This document shows positions 18,835 to 26,929 of a stretch of DNA of 64,000 nt, piece after piece. Positions within the stretch are counted from its first letter, which is position 1. The number at the start of each line of letters is the position of its first letter. The stretch spans positions 62,001-126,000 of the forward strand of contig JANSXA010000007.1 of the NCBI GenBank assembly GCA_024743175.1, given 5' to 3'. The DNA is from Pseudomonadaceae bacterium (GTDB taxonomy: Bacteria > Pseudomonadota > Gammaproteobacteria > Pseudomonadales > Azotimanducaceae). The translations under genes were made by a program, and so were the position numbers. The notes beneath the pieces were generated by a model. That model worked only from the letters and a program-made list of their open reading frames with translations. It searched no databases and had not been told where the DNA came from.

Positions 18835-20208
18835 ATGCAGCAGGGATTAAGAAGCAAAGTTAAAGTTGATTCCATAAAGAGAAATCTGCGTATTTCTTTA
18901 GCATCTCTAAGACGAGAGGCACAATTTGGTCACAATCTTGCACTCAGTCTTTCGAATAGGATGGTCGCAACGATAGCGTTTGCATATATCGCATCCGCTT
19001 ACGTGGAGTATTCTGTCGCAGCCCTATCTTTCAATACCATTTGGCTCAGAATCGGGGTTTCGCTTAGCTTGTTGCCCCTGCTTTTTAAAGATTTCTGGCC
19101 ATTTGCAGCCAAGAAACACGGATATTTGGTAACCAACACTATCATTGGCATCATTTTCCCTCTGTGCTTTGGGCTCATTTTGGTCTTGAACGCAGCTTGG
19201 GAGAAAGATTCAAATTCGATAAATATTTTTGCAACCATGGAATACGTTTTATCAACATTTTTATTGGTTCAAATTGTATTCCACGTCCGAGTCGTGTTGG
19301 CGATATGGTCAATTTCGAGCTTGATTATAGCTATATGTGCGAGCTTTGTAGCAAATCCGAATTTGAGTCTAATTTGGCTACATGTATTCTACGTGATCCC
19401 CTTCTTCCTAACCATACTGCTCGTTGGCGGCATTATTAATCAGACAGTATTCATATTTCAGGATCAAAAAGAAAAAGCAGTCTGGAACGTAGCAAACGCG
19501 ATCGCTCACCAGCTACGGACACCGCTCGCAACCATTCGCAATCTTTCACATGGGACTCGTACACACGTACCCATGCTTGTTGAAAAGTATCGGCTCGCGC
19601 TTGAAATTGAACCCACGTTAAAACCCTTGAGCAATCGTAAACTGGATTTACTTAATGATGCCTTGGTCAACATTGAAGAGGAGGTTGAATACTCCAACGC
19701 GCTTATTGATATCCTAATTGCCAACTCCCGACCATTCGACTATGCCGCTGCGCCGGGACAGAGCATTTGGATCACAACCGCTATAAAAACCGCTGTGGAC
19801 ACATATCCTTACAACAATCCCAGGGAAAGGTCGCTGGTTAACTATAATCCTGCCAATAGTTTTAAGGTTGATGCATCCGAGCGCATGATCTGCCATGTAA
19901 TGTACAACCTGATTGGCAACGCTGTTGAGTTTTCGCAAAAAAGGCGGGATGGGAAAATAAGGATCTGGCTGGAAAAGGGCGAACAATGGAATAAAGTTGT
20001 CGTGTGGGATAGCGGCATCGGTGTGCCACGGCGTTTTCAGCATCAGGTATTCGACATGTTTTTTTCCCGCAACTCACCTAATGGAACCGGCATTGGCTTG
20101 AGTTTCTGTAAAGCAGTAATGGAAGGCATCGGCGGGAAAATAGAATGCCAGACGCAGGCGGACGAGTACTGTCAATTCACTCTTTCATTTCCCCACCCTG
20201 CGACTTAG
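18835..20208 (+). CDS. Sensor histidine kinase, CqsS/LqsS/PhcS-like
   Basis: 457 residues: about six membrane helices packed into residues 35-205 with very short loops, then a HisKA-like region (H225 in AHQLRTPL) and an ATPase domain with N box (N358, N362), G1 D392 in WDSGIG and G2 GTGIGL near 418. There is no large periplasmic domain and no receiver. This layout (ligand sensed within the membrane helices, QKEKAVWNVANAIAH leading into the H box) resembles kinases that detect alpha-hydroxyketones or 3-hydroxy fatty acid methyl esters. The residue after the phospho-acceptor His is Gln, not the usual Glu/Asp. No response regulator lies next to it. The stop overlaps the convergent amidohydrolase gene by four bases. 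ATG at 18835 used; the ribosome site is weak. Confidence 0.8.
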   Translation: MQQGLRSKVKVDSIKRNLRISLASLRREAQFGHNLALSLSNRMVATIAFAYIASAYVEYSVAALSFNTIWLRIGVSLSLLPLLFKDFWPFAAKKHGYLVTNTIIGIIFPLCFGLILVLNAAWEKDSNSINIFATMEYVLSTFLLVQIVFHVRVVLAIWSISSLIIAICASFVANPNLSLIWLHVFYVIPFFLTILLVGGIINQTVFIFQDQKEKAVWNVANAIAHQLRTPLATIRNLSHGTRTHVPMLVEKYRLALEIEPTLKPLSNRKLDLLNDALVNIEEEVEYSNALIDILIANSRPFDYAAAPGQSIWITTAIKTAVDTYPYNNPRERSLVNYNPANSFKVDASERMICHVMYNLIGNAVEFSQKRRDGKIRIWLEKGEQWNKVVVWDSGIGVPRRFQHQVFDMFFSRNSPNGTGIGLSFCKAVMEGIGGKIECQTQADEYCQFTLSFPHPAT

Positions 20209-21275
20209 GTATCAAAAAGCGCATAAGCATTGCGCTTCAAAATATCCTTTTGAGGCGGATGTTCGCTGACGTCAGCCAGCCCATCCACATGGGGGTAATC
20301 ACTTCCCCACAGAATACGATCAGATCCGACAAGCTCCAACGTTGTATCTATGGTGCGCTCCAAAGGCTCAGCGACAAAATAGCAGTTACTCTGTATGTAC
20401 TCACTGGGCTTCCTCGTTATTGGCACCAGACCCTTGAAAACTTCATATTTGGCATCCAAACGATCCATCAGATACGGTGCATAACCGGCACCGGCCTCAA
20501 CGCTTACCACTTTCAGCCGAGGAAACCGCTCAAACAGCCCATCAGTAATCATGCTGGTCAGGGCTGGTATCATTTGCCCAGTCGCGCCGAGACCAAATCC
20601 AAAGATAGGACCAGGGCTTGTTGCGTGCCACTCTGCAAATGGCACAGCGGAGCCGGAAAAACGGACCACCACATGCAGGCATGCAGGGAGGTTTGCGTCC
20701 TGGCAGATGTTCCAGATGCGGTCAAAGTGAGCATCACCCAGGCGCCGATTTGATACGGTCTCCGGCGGTACGAACAACGCCCTAAAACCCAGTTTTACAC
20801 AGCGCTCAAGTTCCTGCGCTGCAGCATCGACATCGTGCCAGTTAATAATCGCAACAGGCCAGACTCTGCCGTCGCAGTCCTGAGCAAAGTCGTTCATCCA
20901 ATTGTTGTACGCACGACAGTACGCATTAGCCAGATCCTGGTCTTCCGTTGGAAATGGCAATATACAGATTGTTGGGAAGACTAATGATCGTTCGATGCCC
21001 CAGCGATCCATTTCTTCTATGCGGGCTGCCGGGTCATAACTTGCTGGTGGGCAACCATCAATGTAGCGCATGCCCGGCGTAAACAGCTTCTGCTTTTCAA
21101 TATGTGCACCACCCAGCCCAGCAAGGACACCCTGCAGAACTACTTCTTCACCAATGACCAATTGCTCAACACCTTCCACTTCATCGATCCGGATTGCGCG
21201 GTCTTTGAATGGCGCTTCGAGATAGTTTTTCCACAAATCTGCCGGTTCTAAAACGTGGGAATCGCAATCAATCAC
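20205..21275 (-). CDS. Amidohydrolase family protein (ACMSD-like TIM barrel)
   Basis: 356 residues with the amidohydrolase-2 pattern: N-terminal metal-site segment DCDSHV (D5, H7), a middle His in CLHVVVR and the C-terminal Asp in LWGSDYPH. The family includes decarboxylases and hydrolases of aromatic or lactone substrates; the modified first metal motif (D-S-H, not H-x-H) is common in the ACMSD-like branch. Soluble, cytosolic, probably zinc-dependent. Divergent from the PhyH gene at 21359 with an 83-base gap. The substrate is unknown. Confidence 0.85.
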   Translation of the reverse strand: MIDCDSHVLEPADLWKNYLEAPFKDRAIRIDEVEGVEQLVIGEEVVLQGVLAGLGGAHIEKQKLFTPGMRYIDGCPPASYDPAARIEEMDRWGIERSLVFPTICILPFPTEDQDLANAYCRAYNNWMNDFAQDCDGRVWPVAIINWHDVDAAAQELERCVKLGFRALFVPPETVSNRRLGDAHFDRIWNICQDANLPACLHVVVRFSGSAVPFAEWHATSPGPIFGFGLGATGQMIPALTSMITDGLFERFPRLKVVSVEAGAGYAPYLMDRLDAKYEVFKGLVPITRKPSEYIQSNCYFVAEPLERTIDTTLELVGSDRILWGSDYPHVDGLADVSEHPPQKDILKRNAYALFDT

Positions 21276-21358
21276 AATATTTTACCTTCCAACCCTGGGT
21301 GCATTACCGATAGCATAAGTCACAATGAGTTGAGATTCGACGCGGGGAGAAAGTCACC

Positions 21359-22204
21359 ATGATTCATCGCAAAATGGGTTACCTGACAGCCGGTAATCGG
21401 AACGCAGGCGCTGCAGCTCAGCACCTCGAAAATCAGGGCTACGCGTTAGTGCCGAATCTATTTTCGGCATCTGAAACAGCAGCGCTTGCCAGTGACATCG
21501 AGAGTGTCTTTGCCTCTCAACCACCGGATAATCGGAGTGATAGACCACCTGAAGCCAACGCCATGTTCCGCTACGGCATGTTGAATCACAGTGCACTATG
21601 CCAGGATGCAGTGGCCCATCGAGGCATTCTCGATGTTGTTGAGCCCCTGCTTGGTGAAGATTGCCATGTCATAGCCAACACAGCCTGGCGCAATCCGCCA
21701 AGCAGCACTGGTATGCATGGTGGCGAGGCCTGGCATATTGATGCTGGTCCCCATATACCTCTTGCCGAGGGCATGACCTGGCCCGCAGATATTCCACACC
21801 CAACATTTGCCATCGGTGTGCACATCTATCTGCGCGAATGCAGGCTACAGGATGGTCCAACAGGTGTTTTAGCACGCTCTCATCTGTCCGGTCAGTTTCC
21901 GCCCCTGGATCGTCGTATGGATGATGAACTGACCTACAATGGCGAGTCTGTGATTCCACTGCTGGCGCAGCCAGGCGACGTAGGTTTCTTCGTCTCCGAT
22001 ATCTGGCATCGACGCATGCCTACTCAACCAGGAGACCAGGGGCGCTTTTTTCTCCAGGTGCACTACGGAAGACGCGATATCGCCCAGCGTATTCTTACCA
22101 CAGACACAACAAATCACTTATCTTCAGCCGCCGTGTCGCGAGCCACCTCACCACGACAAAAAACAGTTGTTGGACTGCATAGCCCTATGTTTTACGACGG
22201 TTGA
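21359..22204 (+). CDS. Phytanoyl-CoA dioxygenase (PhyH) family oxygenase
   Basis: 281 residues. Fe(II)/2-oxoglutarate oxygenase signature: H126 and D128 (WHIDAG), distal H217 (DIWHRRM) and the 2-oxoglutarate-binding R229 (GRFFLQ). Members hydroxylate or halogenate lipids and other small molecules. Followed by a nitroreductase gene on the same strand with no terminator visible, probably one transcript. No acyl-CoA-specific features can be told from sequence. Confidence 0.85.
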   Translation: MIHRKMGYLTAGNRNAGAAAQHLENQGYALVPNLFSASETAALASDIESVFASQPPDNRSDRPPEANAMFRYGMLNHSALCQDAVAHRGILDVVEPLLGEDCHVIANTAWRNPPSSTGMHGGEAWHIDAGPHIPLAEGMTWPADIPHPTFAIGVHIYLRECRLQDGPTGVLARSHLSGQFPPLDRRMDDELTYNGESVIPLLAQPGDVGFFVSDIWHRRMPTQPGDQGRFFLQVHYGRRDIAQRILTTDTTNHLSSAAVSRATSPRQKTVVGLHSPMFYDG

Positions 22205-22254
22205 TCGAAACGTCACGAAACATTTTTTACACCACGCAAGAGAGACCCCAGCCT

Positions 22255-22929
22255 ATGAGTCATCCGCAACTTGATCTGAACAACGATGAGCTTCTATCCA
22301 CAACCAGGGCCGTGCGTAAACGCCTGGACTTTGACCGGCCGGTCGATATGGCCACTATAGAAGAATGTATGCAGTTGGCCGTTCAGGCACCTTCTGGCTC
22401 TAACGCACAAGGTTGGCAGTTCATGTTTGTGACAGATGCTGAAAAGCGCGCACGAATTGGCGAGTTCTATGCACAGGCGTTCAACCTGTATCGAGAAATG
22501 CCCATTGCAATCCACAATCTGCATAAAGAAAGCTCGGATGACGATCTCAAATCCAGTCAGACCCGCTCCACCTCATCAGCGGAATACCTCGCTGCAAACA
22601 TGGGAAAAGCACCTGTTCTACTTATCCCCTGCATCGCCGGTCGCACCGATCAGGTGGCAGGCGCGGGCAACCTGGGCAATGCTTCGACCTATGGATCTAT
22701 TATTCCAGCGGCCTGGAGCTTTATGCTCGCCGCTCGTGCGCGTGGCCTGGGCACCGCCTGGACTACTCTGCACCTTATGCATGAAAAAGAGATTGCTGAT
22801 CTTCTAGGCATTCCTTTTGATGACTATATGCAGGTGGCATTGATTCCGCTGGCTTACACAAAAGGCACAGAATTCAAACCCGCTTATCGGCCACCACTGG
22901 ACACGGTGATGCACGTCGACCAATGGTAA
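22255..22929 (+). CDS. Nitroreductase family protein
   Basis: 224 residues from the ATG at 22255, preceded by AGAGAG; an upstream in-frame TTG at 22201 would overlap phyH and lacks a site. The FMN-binding segments are recognisable: TTRAVRKRLDF near the N-terminus, QAPSGSNAQGWQF and the C-terminal ARGLGTAWTTLHL. An NAD(P)H-dependent flavin reductase of nitro, enone or similar groups. Follows the PhyH gene by about 50 bases. Confidence 0.88.
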   Translation: MSHPQLDLNNDELLSTTRAVRKRLDFDRPVDMATIEECMQLAVQAPSGSNAQGWQFMFVTDAEKRARIGEFYAQAFNLYREMPIAIHNLHKESSDDDLKSSQTRSTSSAEYLAANMGKAPVLLIPCIAGRTDQVAGAGNLGNASTYGSIIPAAWSFMLAARARGLGTAWTTLHLMHEKEIADLLGIPFDDYMQVALIPLAYTKGTEFKPAYRPPLDTVMHVDQW

Positions 22930-23009
22930 TGCGAATAAAACGCTAAACAGGTTGACCTGACGTTGTCTGAGTCTTTAGGCTCCCCTTGCGTCCACCACGC
23001 TAGAGAAAG

Positions 23010-24215
23010 ATGCCCATAGATCCCAAGAATATTGTCATCGTCGGAAACTCTTCCGACGATCCTTTTGCCATTGATCTGGCATTCAGCATGGGGCAGGCGG
23101 AAGACATCGCTGACCTCATCAGCATGAAGATTTTTGCCAACACTGAATTCTGCCCCCGATTCATCTCAGACGAAGACGATTTCGACTGCATCGGCAAACG
23201 ATTGACGGGCAAAACAGTTGTCATCGTCAGTACTTCCAGCCTCGTGGTGAGTCGCCAGAATCTGGCGATGCGGAATCTGCTGATCTCTCGAGCAGCTAAA
23301 GAAAACGGCGCCGAGCACGTGATGCTGTTAGAGCCGGATCTGTACTATAGCGCTCAGGACAGAGGACCCAGCAGAGACCTCGGCCGCACAGTTACCGAGC
23401 GTGACGCGAAAGATCTGAAAAAGTTCGACGGCCAGCCCTTCACCGCAAAACTCTATGCTCAGATGCTGAAACTCGCAGGCGTCGACAGTGTAATGACGGT
23501 ACACAACCACTCATATTCTGTGCAGAAGATGTTCACAGATGTGTTTGATGGCTTGTTTTACAACCTCATTCCCTACGAACTGTATTGTGACTACATCAAG
23601 AACTCCAACCTGGTGAACTACGGCCCTCAGGGCGAGGGTCTGGCGTTATGCGCACCTGATGCCGGTGCACGGGATTTCGTTAAAGAAATGTACAACAGGC
23701 TGAATCTGCCAAAAGCTAAATTCATCCTGCTCGACAAAGAACGTTTTGATGAACGAAGAGTGCAGATCAAGCTGCATGATCAGAGCGAGTCCACCTTCGA
23801 AGAGATTGATGGCCATGACATCGTGCTTTTTGATGATATGGTGCGAACCGGCTCTACGGTTGTGAAATCCTGTGAGTTTCTGAAACAGATTCACCCAGGC
23901 AAAACTGTTTTTGCGGTGTCACATTTTTATGCCAGTGAAGAAGGCCGAGAGAAAATGGCCAGCAAGGCCATCGACGAAATTCTCACTCTCAACACCTTGC
24001 CTACTGTACTTAATCGGGATGTCCAGGGCCGCCTGCGCCGCAAAATGGTCGTTTTAAAGATCGAGCGCTGGCTGGCGAGCAATCTATGCAAGGTACTGGG
24101 CGTGCCGATAAATCGTGAAGATGGTCTCTATCAGATTGACATGTCCTCTACGAACCCGAGATTTATTCGAAAGATTTATTCCAACGAACAACTGGGTGAA
24201 CTTCACCAGAAGTAG
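23010..24215 (+). CDS. PRPP synthetase-like phosphoribosyltransferase-fold protein (divergent)
   Basis: 401 residues, clearly longer than housekeeping Prs (about 315). It keeps the two-domain layout: an N-terminal half with a DPFAIDLA and EFCPRF segment and a C-terminal PRPP loop VLFDDMVRTGST. The loop differs from the usual DDxIDTGGT by Arg for the third Asp, and the DLHxxQ region reads VHNHSYSVQ. So it belongs to the ribose-phosphate diphosphokinase family by fold, but the activity may differ. Followed two bases later by a GNAT gene, suggesting coupled expression. Confidence 0.7.
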   Translation: MPIDPKNIVIVGNSSDDPFAIDLAFSMGQAEDIADLISMKIFANTEFCPRFISDEDDFDCIGKRLTGKTVVIVSTSSLVVSRQNLAMRNLLISRAAKENGAEHVMLLEPDLYYSAQDRGPSRDLGRTVTERDAKDLKKFDGQPFTAKLYAQMLKLAGVDSVMTVHNHSYSVQKMFTDVFDGLFYNLIPYELYCDYIKNSNLVNYGPQGEGLALCAPDAGARDFVKEMYNRLNLPKAKFILLDKERFDERRVQIKLHDQSESTFEEIDGHDIVLFDDMVRTGSTVVKSCEFLKQIHPGKTVFAVSHFYASEEGREKMASKAIDEILTLNTLPTVLNRDVQGRLRRKMVVLKIERWLASNLCKVLGVPINREDGLYQIDMSSTNPRFIRKIYSNEQLGELHQK

Positions 24216-24217
24216 AC

Positions 24218-24754
24218 ATGCCGATCACAACGCCGCGATTGAGGTTGCGCAAGCCAGTAACGGCAGATGCGCAGGCTATTTTCGATCAATACGCCAGCCA
24301 CCCGGCGGTCACTCGATATTTAAGCTGGCCAACCCATACCAGCCTTGAAGACACCATCGCGTTCATCGAGTTTTCAGATGCCGAGTGGGCACGCAGTGGC
24401 ACCGGACCACACCTGGTTGAAACGCTTCATAACGACCAGCTCATTGGCGGCACGGGGCTCAGCATGGAAACCGATTACCGGGCAAGCACAGGCTATGTGT
24501 TTGCGCAATCCGCATGGGGCCAAGGCTACGCCAGCGAAGCGCTTGCAGCGATGAACGATCTTGCAGATAAAATGGGTGTGTATCGTCTTGAAGCGATCAC
24601 TCATGTTCAACACGCGGCTTCGGCTCATGTGCTTCTAAAGGGTGGTTTCCAGCAGGAAGGTCTGCTGCGCGGACATACCCGCTTTCCGAATCTTGAAGAT
24701 TCAACGCCTCAGGACATCTGTATGTTTGGCCGTACTGCAAACAACGCCGCATGA
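24218..24754 (+). CDS. GNAT acetyltransferase, RimJ/RimL-type
   Basis: 178 residues: N-terminal TTPRLRLRKP strand typical of RimJ/RimL-like acetyltransferases, an acetyl-CoA-binding turn SAWGQGYASEAL (the Q/RxxGxG/A loop) and a late strand ALTHVQ-type segment with ASAHVLLKGGFQQEG. Probably acetylates an N-terminal or small-molecule amine. Starts two bases after the PRPP synthetase-like gene; its last 46 bases overlap the convergent LysR gene. Confidence 0.85.
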   Translation: MPITTPRLRLRKPVTADAQAIFDQYASHPAVTRYLSWPTHTSLEDTIAFIEFSDAEWARSGTGPHLVETLHNDQLIGGTGLSMETDYRASTGYVFAQSAWGQGYASEALAAMNDLADKMGVYRLEAITHVQHAASAHVLLKGGFQQEGLLRGHTRFPNLEDSTPQDICMFGRTANNAA

Positions 24755-25611
24755 AACGCCTTTAACGCCGGCGTGTGGCTATGGCTGGCTCTCGACACAA
24801 CAACCAGTTTCACGGTTAGATCCAGATCCACCGGTGGAATCTCGATCGAGCCCTGACGCTGCGCCTGCTGCGCAAAAGACTGCGGGAGAAAGGTAACCAC
24901 GTCACTGCTGGCGGCCAGGTTCAGACACGCGGACAAACTGTTCAGGCGATACCGGGCATCACCCCCATCAACATGTTGAGCAATGGAGTAAAACAAGCTG
25001 TTTTCGTTGTAGTACCGACTGGGTATGGCCATAGGAAATCGCAACAGCTCCGACAGGTTGTTTCCGGCACCGGAGACAAGCCCCGGACGATGCACAAGCA
25101 CCACCGCCTCTTCACCGATAACACGCATTCGCAGTGATGGGGCATAGCTGGATTGCAGAAAATTAGCTTCGTCGCCAACCGCCAGGTCGCAGTCTCCCAA
25201 GGCTAAATCTTTGTATATGTCAGCACTGCCTACCACCGCCTCCACATCCAGTTGCGGGTGCGTTTTCGCCAGGCTGGCAAGTGCCGGCCCTAAAAGAGTC
25301 TCTGCCGCCAACGCAATGACGCCTACTCTGAGCGCACCCATCTCTCCGGTCGCCAGCAAGCTTGCTTCGTCCAGTAATGCCTGATGAGCACTGAGAAGCT
25401 CTTCCGCGCGATGAAAAAGCATGCGAGCAGAATCCGTTGGCTCAACCTGACGGGTTGTGCGGTTGAACAGCACAAGCGACAGCTGCCGTTCAAGACGCGC
25501 AATGCTCTTGGTCATAGCGCTCTGAGTTACACCAAGCTCCTCCGCCCCACCTCTAAAGCTGTTGCGTTTGAAAACCGCCACAAAATGCTGAATAGACTTG
25601 ATATCAGTCAT
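24709..25611 (-). CDS. LysR-family transcriptional regulator
   Basis: 300 residues: winged HTH in the first 60 (FRGGAEELGVTQSAMTKSI is the recognition region, then LERQLSLVLFNRTTR) and a periplasmic-binding-protein-like effector domain. Divergent from the Gfo/Idh/MocA oxidoreductase gene at 25717, the usual arrangement for a LysR protein and its target; the 105-base gap carries a 7-bp inverted repeat. I infer that it controls the run of genes beginning at 25717. Confidence 0.9.
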   Translation of the reverse strand: MTDIKSIQHFVAVFKRNSFRGGAEELGVTQSAMTKSIARLERQLSLVLFNRTTRQVEPTDSARMLFHRAEELLSAHQALLDEASLLATGEMGALRVGVIALAAETLLGPALASLAKTHPQLDVEAVVGSADIYKDLALGDCDLAVGDEANFLQSSYAPSLRMRVIGEEAVVLVHRPGLVSGAGNNLSELLRFPMAIPSRYYNENSLFYSIAQHVDGGDARYRLNSLSACLNLAASSDVVTFLPQSFAQQAQRQGSIEIPPVDLDLTVKLVVVSRASHSHTPALKAFHAALFAVRPNIQMS

Positions 25612-25645
25612 GCTTGCAGATCATTTATATATTCCTGAAAGACAA

Positions 25646-25683
25646 TAGTATTAGCTTATTAAATCTTTATCATCACAATACTA
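25646..25683. promoter_or_regulatory. Possible LysR-type binding site
   Basis: Inverted repeat TAGTATT (25646-25652) / AATACTA (25677-25683) around an A+T-rich centre, between the LysR gene and its divergent neighbour. The arms are 31 bases apart, wider than a single T-N11-A site, so this could be two half-sites or chance in A+T-rich sequence. Confidence 0.3.
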
Positions 25684-25716
25684 AGTCACCCATGGGGAGA
25701 TGGGCGAAGCCTGAAC

Positions 25717-26889
25717 ATGAATCAAGCCCTGTTTTATCAAGGTCGCCGGGTCTTCAACTACCTGGCTGACGAAGACCGCTATTTAAGCGGCAGCCGGCAA
25801 CCCAACCTCAAATTCGGTTTTATCGGGTGTGGGATCATGGGCCAGGAACATATACGCAATACCGTGCTGGAAGGTCGCGCCGCAATCGGGGGGCTGTACG
25901 ACCTTTCCCAGCGCAGCGTCGAGCATGCGCAGAAACTGGTTCCCGCCGGTCAATCCAAGGAATTGCAGATTTACAGCGACCTGCAGGAAGCCTGCAACGA
26001 CCCGCGCACCGACGCCTTGATCGTTGCTACGCCCAATCACACGCACCTCGAAGTGATGCGGATTGCAGCCACCAGTGGCAAAGCTGTCTTTCTCGAAAAG
26101 CCTATCGCAACAACGCTGACAGATGCGCTGGAAATTTCAAATCTGACTGAACAGTATCAGCTGAACCTGCACATTGGTCTGCAATACCGATTTAAGAGCA
26201 TTTATTCTGAAGCGATACGCGAAGTGCTCACCCTGAATGCCATCGGTGAGGTTCAGCAGGTTAATCTGGCAGAGCATCGATTTCCATTTCTGGACAAAGT
26301 GGGGCAATGGAACAAGTTCAATCGATACTCCGGTGGCACTTTAATAGAGAAGTGCTGCCATTACTTTGATCTGATGAACCTGTTTGCCGGCGCACGACCA
26401 GATCATGTGTTTGCAACCGGCAGACAGGCAGTGAATTTCAAGGCGTTTAACTATGCCAACGAACAGGCTGACGCGTTGGACCAGGCTAATGTCGTTGTCG
26501 AGTACAGCAACGGCGTCAGCGGCAGCTTTTCTTTGTGTATGTTTGTGCCGGGAACCAGCGAAGAACTGGTTGTGTGCGGAAACCGCGGCCGTTTGAGCGT
26601 CAGTGAAAAAGCTCAGCTGGGCGAGCCCAACGTCAATCACCTTGAATTGTGGTCAGGCGAACATGGTGTATCCAAGACCTCGTCTCCAGCTTACCCAGGT
26701 TATATTGAAAAAGCGGGCCACCACGGTTCCACGTTCTTTGAACATGTGAATTTTGTCGACAGCATTCTGGGTCAGCCCAATGCAGGTCCCACGTTAGACG
26801 ATGCCCTGTGGTCCGTCGCCGTAGCCGCAGCTGCTCAACAATCTATCAATACCCACACGCCGGTTAGCGTAAAAGCGCTGTTCGGCTAA
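25717..26889 (+). CDS. Gfo/Idh/MocA-family oxidoreductase
   Basis: 390 residues with a Rossmann fold starting at about residue 32 (GCGIMG, 37-42) and the family EKP motif (127-129, K128), plus the catalytic-region GGTLIEKCCHYFD with H215. An NAD(P)-dependent dehydrogenase of sugars, cyclitols or related polyols. About 30 N-terminal residues precede the usual start of the fold. Probably the first gene of a run with aldo/keto reductase and LLM oxidoreductase, controlled by the divergent LysR protein. Confidence 0.88.
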   Translation: MNQALFYQGRRVFNYLADEDRYLSGSRQPNLKFGFIGCGIMGQEHIRNTVLEGRAAIGGLYDLSQRSVEHAQKLVPAGQSKELQIYSDLQEACNDPRTDALIVATPNHTHLEVMRIAATSGKAVFLEKPIATTLTDALEISNLTEQYQLNLHIGLQYRFKSIYSEAIREVLTLNAIGEVQQVNLAEHRFPFLDKVGQWNKFNRYSGGTLIEKCCHYFDLMNLFAGARPDHVFATGRQAVNFKAFNYANEQADALDQANVVVEYSNGVSGSFSLCMFVPGTSEELVVCGNRGRLSVSEKAQLGEPNVNHLELWSGEHGVSKTSSPAYPGYIEKAGHHGSTFFEHVNFVDSILGQPNAGPTLDDALWSVAVAAAAQQSINTHTPVSVKALFG

Positions 26890-26929
26890 CACCGGCGCTG
26901 GTTGGCGTCGGTATCGTAAAAGGAAGAGC

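Larger units (their letters stand above)
11860..20208. other. A+T-richer block holding the candidate signalling operon
   Basis: Five 60-base lines counted by hand (from 14461, 16321, 17581, 18241 and 19261) total 123 G+C of 300 (41%). Four lines outside (22741, 26041, 35881, 47041) total 129 of 240 (54%). The left edge falls around the end of ridA and the right edge at the stop of the histidine kinase gene. Codon choice in the block is also more A/T-ended. No integrase, transposase, tRNA or flanking repeat was found. Horizontal acquisition is inference. Confidence 0.6.
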
